DNA from: an uncultured Duncaniella sp.
GTDB taxonomy: Bacteria; Bacteroidota; Bacteroidia; Bacteroidales; Muribaculaceae
DNA: 64,000 nucleotides
Assembly: GCA_910577335.1 (NCBI GenBank)
Contig: CAJTMJ010000005.1
Coordinates: 1 to 64,000, forward strand
Direction: 5' to 3'
Numbering within the stretch: position 1 is the first letter of the stretch; every line of letters starts with the position of its first letter. Of this stretch, positions 58,753-64,000 are shown in pieces. Position numbers and translations under genes: made by a program. The notes under the pieces were generated by a model that was given only the letters and a program-made list of their open reading frames with translations, was not told the DNA's origin and did not search any database.

Positions 58753-59084
58753 GTGAAATTCCTGTTAAAATGTCTGGTAGCCATTGCTCTAACATACGAG
58801 GATGGTTTCTTAGCATTAAAATAATACCATGCGAATAGCCTGTTTAACGCAAAGATATACTCTCCCTCAGGCACAAGCCTGTCAAGCCATACTCTCTTTA
58901 TCATGGAGTATGGGAAAAGCTTAAACAATAGATTTATTTCATCTATGTCAAGATGGCGCATAGTCTTCTCTATTAGTGTGGCATCATCGACATCTTCGGC
59001 TGACACCTCACTATATGACCAAAAGCAATTCTCATCTTTAAGCTTTTGAAGCAAATAGGATTTTATATCTTTTTCATCCATCAT
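58749..59084 (-). CDS. DUF6922 protein, probable AbiEi-like partner
   Basis: A small protein of the DUF6922 type (111 residues from the ATG at 59084). Recognisable features are DENCFWSYSEVSAEDV (near 16-31), LIEKTMRHLDIDEINLLFKLFP and VPEGEYIFALNRLFAWYY (near 71-88). It is the gene directly upstream of AbiEii, overlapping by 4 bases, and so occupies the antitoxin position. Whether it neutralises the toxin or represses the promoter is not shown. An upstream TTG (59102) is rejected because it overlaps the promoter box. It has its own consensus promoter. Confidence 0.75.
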   Translation of the reverse strand: MMDEKDIKSYLLQKLKDENCFWSYSEVSAEDVDDATLIEKTMRHLDIDEINLLFKLFPYSMIKRVWLDRLVPEGEYIFALNRLFAWYYFNAKKPSSYVRAMATRHFNRNFT

Positions 59085-59099
59085 AGTATGTTTATAACG

Positions 59100-59130
59100 C
59101 AAAAATAATGATTTTGGCTTTATAAAACAA
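59100..59130 (-). promoter_or_regulatory. Promoter of the DUF6922-AbiEii-phosphatase-cdd operon
   Basis: On the minus strand TTG (59128-59130), a 20-base spacer and TATTTTTG (59100-59107) match the consensus exactly, 15 bases before the DUF6922 ATG. The -33 overlaps the tail of the lpxA terminator. Confidence 0.8.
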
Positions 59131-59166
59131 AAGTCAGCTCCACGAATATGTTCATGAAGCTGACTT
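59131..59166 (-). terminator. Terminator after lpxA
   Basis: AAGTCAGCT (59131-59139) pairs with AGCTGACTT (59158-59166), extended by several inner pairs around a TATG loop, followed on the minus strand by a T-rich tail (TTTGTTTTATAAAG). It lies about 20 bases past the lpxA stop. Confidence 0.85.
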
Positions 59167-59185
59167 ATAGCAATATCAGTTATTA

Positions 59186-59974
59186 TTACTGTTCCAGATC
59201 TTTGGGTACTGCCACGATACGAAGTTTGACTGAGTTGATGAAGTCAAGGATGTTCTGGCGTTCGGGAGTCGGCTCGACATCCGCTTCGATTCGGCGCATG
59301 GCATTAAACACCGAAGTACCGGTCTGATATACGTGACGGTAACATTTGGCAATGTCATCGATTCTCTCCTCGCTCATACCCTGCTTGCGGAGAATCATAG
59401 CATTCACACCGAAATAGGAAGTAGGATTGTGCGCCATGATGCAATAAGGAGGAACATTACCGGTGATACGGCAACCGCCCTTTATGAGAACCCAGTCGCC
59501 CACACGGCTATTCTCGTGAACGACAACACTCGATGAGAGAATGGTACATTCACCTATCTCCACGTCGCCGGCTATCGACACATTATTACCAATCACATCT
59601 TTACCTTTAAGGTGAGAGTCATGACCAACATGAGAGTTAGCCATAAGGAACGACCCGCTGCCTATCTTGGTTCCACCCTCGGGATTGATGCCTCGGTTGA
59701 TAATCACGTTTTCACGGATAGTCACATCATCGCCGATATAGCAATATGTGAAACCACCTTTCCAACGGAAGTCCTGAGGATCAGCACCTACAATAGCACC
59801 TTGAAAAACCTTGCAATTTTTACCCAAGCGAGTGCCGCGGATAATGCTTGCGAAAGGCATGATCACGCAATTGTCGCCAATCTCGACATCTTTGTCGATA
59901 TATGCGAACGGATGTATTTTCACATTCTCGCCAATTTTGGCTGAGGGATCGATATGTGCTTTTTCGCTAATCAT
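59186..59974 (-). CDS. lpxA: Acyl-ACP-UDP-GlcNAc O-acyltransferase (LpxA)
   Basis: First enzyme of lipid A synthesis, a trimeric left-handed beta-helix acyltransferase in the cytoplasm. The 262-residue protein shows hexapeptide repeats in its first two-thirds (IGENVKIHPFAYIDKDVEIG, IGDDVTIRENVIINRG). The catalytic histidine is in MANSHVGHDSHL (near 125). The C-terminal helical domain (about 190-262) has NAMILRKQGMSEERI. It is 47 bases after the OMF gene, but the link between these functions is weak. A terminator follows. Confidence 0.95.
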   Translation of the reverse strand: MISEKAHIDPSAKIGENVKIHPFAYIDKDVEIGDNCVIMPFASIIRGTRLGKNCKVFQGAIVGADPQDFRWKGGFTYCYIGDDVTIRENVIINRGINPEGGTKIGSGSFLMANSHVGHDSHLKGKDVIGNNVSIAGDVEIGECTILSSSVVVHENSRVGDWVLIKGGCRITGNVPPYCIMAHNPTSYFGVNAMILRKQGMSEERIDDIAKCYRHVYQTGTSVFNAMRRIEADVEPTPERQNILDFINSVKLRIVAVPKDLEQ

Positions 59975-60021
59975 AATTTTTCATGTGTTAAGATGATCAA
60001 ATATTTGTCCCATGGAGTGGC

Positions 60022-61407
60022 TTATCTGCCACCGCCAAGGTTCTGGTAAAGATTGATTACCGCACGGGCTGCCGTAAGGTTTGTAGTGATCTGGGCGGTC
60101 TGTGCTGATAAAAGATTCTTCTGGGCGGTCAATACCTCAAGATAAGTGGTTGATCCGTCAAACAGCAACAATTCGTTGGTTATATCGACAGACTTCACAA
60201 GATTTTCCACCTGAAGAGTCAGCCATTGCTGCTTCTCAACGCTCTTTTCGTAAGCGGTCAAAGCGTCGCTGACATCAGCAGCCGCGCTCATCAAAGTATA
60301 CTCGAAATTATTCAGAGCCTGCTGCTGCTGAGCCTTGCTTGCCTCAAGACGGGCTATGTTCTGACCACGGGCAAACAAAGGTGCTGTAAGGCTACCTGCG
60401 AGCTGTACGAACCAGTCACCGGGGTTCTGAATAAACGAACCGAGAAGATTGGTGAAACCGCCATTGGCAGTGATATTAAGGCTCGGATAGAATGCCGCAC
60501 GGGCAGAAGCTGTGGTGTAATAAGCCACTGCAAGTCCCATCTCAGCCGCACGCACGTCGGGACGGGCTGCAAGCTCAGCCATCGGGATAGCGGTGCGTCT
60601 CATTTCGGGCACATTGAGCGATGCTTCAGGTGAGATAGTCCACTTCTGAGGCATCACGTTAAGAAGGAGCGAGAGGGTATTGTTTGCCTCGTGAAGCGAC
60701 AATTCTATGTCGGTGATGGCAGCTTCGATACTGTAATACTGAGCAAGGCTCTGTACTACCGCATCCTCACGGAGACGTCCAGCCTCCTTAAGGTTCTTCA
60801 TCACATTGACACTCTCTTTCCACAAAGTGGCAGTCTCCTGCGAGAGTTTCAACTGGCTCTCAAGAGCGGCGATTGAGTAATAGCATTGAGCCACGCCGGC
60901 GATAATCTGTGAACGCACAGCCTGCTCGTAGGCACGGGTCTGCATCTCAGCCATCTGCGCGCCACGCTTTGAATTAAGTATCTTGCCAAAGACATCGATC
61001 TCCCAATTTACAGCAAGCGGCAACTGGTAAGTCCAGTTCATGTCATTTCCGGCATACGATGCGCCTGCGCCGTTAGGCTGGAAGGTCACTGAAGGGAGAT
61101 AGCTCAGTTTCGCACCTTTGAGCTGCGCATGGGCTATATCCACATTGAGTTTTGCGTTACGGAGATCCTTGTTATTGGCAAGTGCCTGATTGATAAGATC
61201 GGCAAGCATCGGGTCGGTAAACACCTTTTCCCATGCGAGGTTACCGAAGCTTCCGGCATCCTCCTCCTGTTTCAAAGCCTCGGCATACTCGCTCACCAGA
61301 CGGCTGTTGATCTTCTCAGGATCGTATTTCTGATATATTCCGCAGCCGGTGAGCGCCGAAGCGCTCACTGCCACTGCGAGAATCAATGATATATTCTTGA
61401 TTTTCAT
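60022..61407 (-). CDS. TolC-like outer-membrane efflux lipoprotein
   Basis: Outer-membrane factor (NodT/OprM family) of a tripartite RND pump. The 461-residue protein has a signal peptide with lipobox LTGCG (Cys near 22) and two repeats of long helices with barrel strands. Typical features are NKDLRNAKLNVDIAHAQLKG (near 80), LPLAVNWEIDVFGK (near 130), and RPDVRAAEMGLAVAYY near 285 in the second repeat. LFARGQNIARLEASKAQQQQAL follows. It is 21 bases after the RND permease gene, so both belong to one operon. A membrane-fusion protein would be expected upstream, beyond the window edge. Confidence 0.93.
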   Translation of the reverse strand: MKIKNISLILAVAVSASALTGCGIYQKYDPEKINSRLVSEYAEALKQEEDAGSFGNLAWEKVFTDPMLADLINQALANNKDLRNAKLNVDIAHAQLKGAKLSYLPSVTFQPNGAGASYAGNDMNWTYQLPLAVNWEIDVFGKILNSKRGAQMAEMQTRAYEQAVRSQIIAGVAQCYYSIAALESQLKLSQETATLWKESVNVMKNLKEAGRLREDAVVQSLAQYYSIEAAITDIELSLHEANNTLSLLLNVMPQKWTISPEASLNVPEMRRTAIPMAELAARPDVRAAEMGLAVAYYTTASARAAFYPSLNITANGGFTNLLGSFIQNPGDWFVQLAGSLTAPLFARGQNIARLEASKAQQQQALNNFEYTLMSAAADVSDALTAYEKSVEKQQWLTLQVENLVKSVDITNELLLFDGSTTYLEVLTAQKNLLSAQTAQITTNLTAARAVINLYQNLGGGR

Positions 61408-61428
61408 TTCAGTTCGTGATATATTGGG

Positions 61429-64000
61429 TTATTGTACAGGTGTATACTGCTCGATTTCGTTCTCGATACCCTCGTTGTCGGTATCTTCCCACTTGAGCGG
61501 AGTAAACTTCTCCTGAATCTTCTGGAAGATTACGAAGAGTGCCGGCACGATGAGCACCTGAAGAATCATACCGATAAGCATACCGCCGATTGAACCGGCA
61601 CCGAGTGCGCGGTTACCGTTGGCACCTGCACCTGTCGCAAACATCATAGGCAACAGACCGATGATCATTGCCAACGAGGTCATAAGGATGGGTCGCAGAC
61701 GTGCGGTGGCACCCTGAATAGCGGCGTTGACGATCGACATACCTGTGCGGCGACGTTCAACTGCGAATTCCACAATAAGGATGGCATTCTTCGCGAGAAG
61801 ACCGATAAGCATGATAAGCGCAATCTGCAGGTAGATGTTGTTGGAGATTCCGAATATCTGAGCGAAGATGAATGTACCCATCAAACCGAACGGAATTGAG
61901 AAGATAACCGCCCACGGAAGGATGTAGCTCTCATACTGCGCTGACAGAAGGAGGTAAACGAAGAGCAGACAGAGACCGAAGATGACAGCGGTGGTGCTGC
62001 CTGCGCCCGAGCTTGCCTCTTCACGTGTCATACCTGAGTATTCATAACCGTAACCCGGAGGAAGTGTCTCGTTAGCCACTCGTTCGATGGCTGCAAGACA
62101 GTCACCGGAGGTGTAGCCCGGAGCCGGCTGACCGGTCACTGAAATTGACTGGAACATGTTGAAGCGGTTGAGCAAGTCAGGACCGTAAACCTTGGTCAGA
62201 GTCACGAAGTTTGACACCGAAGCCATCTCCTTGCCGTTGCGGACCTTGATAGCCGAAAGTGTCTCGGGACTTACACGTGCCTCGGGGCTTGCCTGCATCA
62301 TCACACGGTAGATCTTACCGAAACGGTTGAAGTTCGACACATACATACCGCCGTAGTAACCCTGAAGGGTGGTAAGAATATCCTTTGGTGAAATACCTGC
62401 CTGTTTTGCCTTTGCGGCGTCGATATCTATAAGATACTGCGGGAAGGTCGGGTTAAAGGTGGTATAAGCCGCCTGTACCTCCGGCTGCTGGTTGAGCTGA
62501 CCGAGGAAGCCTTGAACCACTGCGAAGAATGCGTTGACATCACCACCGGTACGGTCCTGCATCTTGATTTCAAAACCGTTGGTAAGTGAGTAACCTGTGA
62601 TCATAGGGGGTGCGAATATCATCACACGTCCATCCTTGATGACCGAGGTCATTGCATAAAGCTTGCCGAGGATAGCCGCTGAAGTCTGGTCGGCGCGCTT
62701 ACGGTCCTCCCAGTTCTTAAGCTTGAGGATGAATGTACCGTAAGTGGCACCCTGACCTGCCATGAAGCTATAGCCAAGAATCTTTTGGCGGTACTCGATT
62801 TCAGGAACCTGAGCGAGGATATTGTCAAGGTCATCGAGCACCTTCTCTGTGCGTTCCTGTGATGTGCCCGGAGGCATATCGACCATACAGAACAATACGC
62901 CGGTATCTTCGTTAGGCACGAGGGTAGATGTCGTAACGTTCATGAGCCATACGAGGATAGCCACAGATGCGGCAACGATAGAGAATGAAGTGATCTTATG
63001 GTTGATGAACCATCCCGAGAACTTGTTGTAAGCCTTAAGGATTCGTCCGAAACCTATTTCAAAACCTTTGTGGAAACGCTTTCCGAATATACCGAGTATG
63101 GTGATGATAGCGCAGACAGAGGCGATGATAAGCTGCAAGGGATGTTCGAGGTTATACCATCCAAGCACCATGAAAGTAATGGTGGCTGCGAGGAATGCGA
63201 AAGTAATCAACGGGGGAAGGTCGAGAGTGAAGCGGCGCTTGGCATTTGCCTTAACAGCGTCGGCTGCGGCTCCGTATGCCTTACCCATGCGCTCCTTAAG
63301 CGAGTCATGGTTGTCATGACCTTTCAGGAACACGGCACAAAGCGCAGGCGACAGGGTCAATGCATTAAGCGCCGACAGACCGATGGCGATTGCCATGGTA
63401 AGACCGAACTGGCGGTAGAACACACCGGTAGTGCCCGACATGAATGACACAGGGATAAACACGAGCATCATGACAAGTGTGATTGAGATAATCGCACCGC
63501 CGATCTCGCCCATCGCGTCGATTGACGCCTTACGGGCGCTCTTGTATCCCACGTCGAGCTTGGCATGGACCGCCTCGACGACGACTATCGCGTCATCGAC
63601 CACAATCGCAATCGCAAGCACAAGTGCTGAAAGAGTGATAAGGTTGATTGAGAACCCGATAAGGTTCATGAAGAAGAATGTACCCACAAGTGCCACAGGG
63701 ATGGCGATGGCGGGAATGATGGTAGAACGTATATCCTGAAGGAACACATAAACCACGAAGAACACGAGGATAAACGCCTCGATAAGGGTCTTGATAACCT
63801 CGTGGATTGACGCGTTAAGGAAGTCGTTGTTGTTCATCGGGATAGCCAATGCAAGTCCGTCAGGCAACTCTTTCTTCATATTGTCAACCACCTTAAGACA
63901 GTCGTTGATAATCTGGGTAGCGTTCGAACCTGCTGTCTGGAACACGATACAGCTGGTAGAGGGATGTCCGTTGAGTGAGTTCGCAAAGCCGTAGGTCACA
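61429..64000 (-). CDS. RND (AcrB/HAE1) efflux permease, 5' end missing
   Basis: Inner-membrane proton-driven multidrug efflux permease. The visible 856 residues correspond to the C-terminal part of AcrB-type proteins; the N-terminus lies beyond 64000. LVLAIAIVVDDAIVVVEAVHA holds the proton-relay Asp pair, and the TM4-TM6 block follows. The second periplasmic half includes PPGTSQERTEKVLDDL and GTFILKLKNWEDR. The last block has LLSAQYESYILPWAVIFSIPFG, LIGLLAKNAILIVEFA and PILMTSLAMIIGLLPM. The region linking the two halves (about 63060-63240) contains two extra hydrophobic stretches. It is followed by the TolC-like gene. Confidence 0.93.
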   Translation of the reverse strand, partial: VTYGFANSLNGHPSTSCIVFQTAGSNATQIINDCLKVVDNMKKELPDGLALAIPMNNNDFLNASIHEVIKTLIEAFILVFFVVYVFLQDIRSTIIPAIAIPVALVGTFFFMNLIGFSINLITLSALVLAIAIVVDDAIVVVEAVHAKLDVGYKSARKASIDAMGEIGGAIISITLVMMLVFIPVSFMSGTTGVFYRQFGLTMAIAIGLSALNALTLSPALCAVFLKGHDNHDSLKERMGKAYGAAADAVKANAKRRFTLDLPPLITFAFLAATITFMVLGWYNLEHPLQLIIASVCAIITILGIFGKRFHKGFEIGFGRILKAYNKFSGWFINHKITSFSIVAASVAILVWLMNVTTSTLVPNEDTGVLFCMVDMPPGTSQERTEKVLDDLDNILAQVPEIEYRQKILGYSFMAGQGATYGTFILKLKNWEDRKRADQTSAAILGKLYAMTSVIKDGRVMIFAPPMITGYSLTNGFEIKMQDRTGGDVNAFFAVVQGFLGQLNQQPEVQAAYTTFNPTFPQYLIDIDAAKAKQAGISPKDILTTLQGYYGGMYVSNFNRFGKIYRVMMQASPEARVSPETLSAIKVRNGKEMASVSNFVTLTKVYGPDLLNRFNMFQSISVTGQPAPGYTSGDCLAAIERVANETLPPGYGYEYSGMTREEASSGAGSTTAVIFGLCLLFVYLLLSAQYESYILPWAVIFSIPFGLMGTFIFAQIFGISNNIYLQIALIMLIGLLAKNAILIVEFAVERRRTGMSIVNAAIQGATARLRPILMTSLAMIIGLLPMMFATGAGANGNRALGAGSIGGMLIGMILQVLIVPALFVIFQKIQEKFTPLKWEDTDNEGIENEIEQYTPVQ

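Overview
The window looks like a chromosomal piece of a gut Bacteroidales, most like the Muribaculaceae. This rests on family content (GLPGLI proteins, a LruC-type lipoprotein, DUF3244, DUF4294, GYF-CD225/dispanin, TonB-linked barrels, several secreted glycoside hydrolases), on the absence of Shine-Dalgarno sequences, and on many copies of the Bacteroidetes promoter (TTG, 19-20 bases, TAnnTTTG). No rRNA, tRNA, CRISPR, phage or intact insertion sequence was seen.

Layout. From 186 to 15458 every gene is on the minus strand: the proline genes proC-proB-proA, a GH3 beta-glucosidase, a GYF/CD225-DUF2752-PgpH-like operon, dtd-mazG-deoC, a LruC-domain lipoprotein, a GH140-like enzyme and an OmpA lipoprotein. 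From 15825 to 25040 the plus strand carries a GH127/GH146 arabinofuranosidase, then EamA transporter - alpha/beta hydrolase - tricorn-like S41 protease, and a patatin. A second, barrel-fused patatin converges on it. From 27651 to 38134 lies an accessory envelope region: a TPR-transmembrane-HTH protein, small secreted proteins, two GLPGLI paralogues with a carboxypeptidase-regulatory/TonB-type barrel, an AlkD-like protein and a TonB-dependent receptor. After a lipoprotein, an HD hydrolase and an outer-membrane protein come nadB, a DUF4294 protein, ferritin, a GH31 enzyme, serine dehydratase, gpmI, a double ABC ATPase with a GT32 glycosyltransferase, a POT peptide transporter, a WecA-like enzyme and hflX. 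The right end holds a tight four-gene operon (DUF6922 - AbiEii nucleotidyltransferase - low-molecular-weight phosphatase - cytidine deaminase), lpxA, and a TolC-like/RND efflux pair whose permease runs off the window.

Most interesting non-coding structure. A 194-bp element with perfect 22-bp terminal inverted repeats and nested internal inverted repeats occurs twice (25033-25226 and 56860-57053). The copies have equal length and differ at about 13 positions by eye; both lie between convergent genes. In the first copy the element ends supply the stop codons of both flanking genes. A 42-bp hairpin made of the same terminal sequence lies at 18256, and a decayed version at 39295, so this looks like a family of mobile or structured-RNA repeats. 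Other notable items are a 13-bp inverted repeat over a promoter box of the GH31 gene, a 9-bp tandem array before the same gene, G-tracts of 8-9 bases in two intergenic regions, and a 7-bp repeat that supplies the stop codons of two unrelated genes.

Functionally the window mixes housekeeping metabolism (proline, NAD, serine, glycolysis, nucleoside salvage, lipid A) with secreted carbohydrate and peptide breakdown and envelope biogenesis. The glycoside hydrolases are scattered and have no SusC/SusD pair, so this is not a classical polysaccharide utilisation locus.
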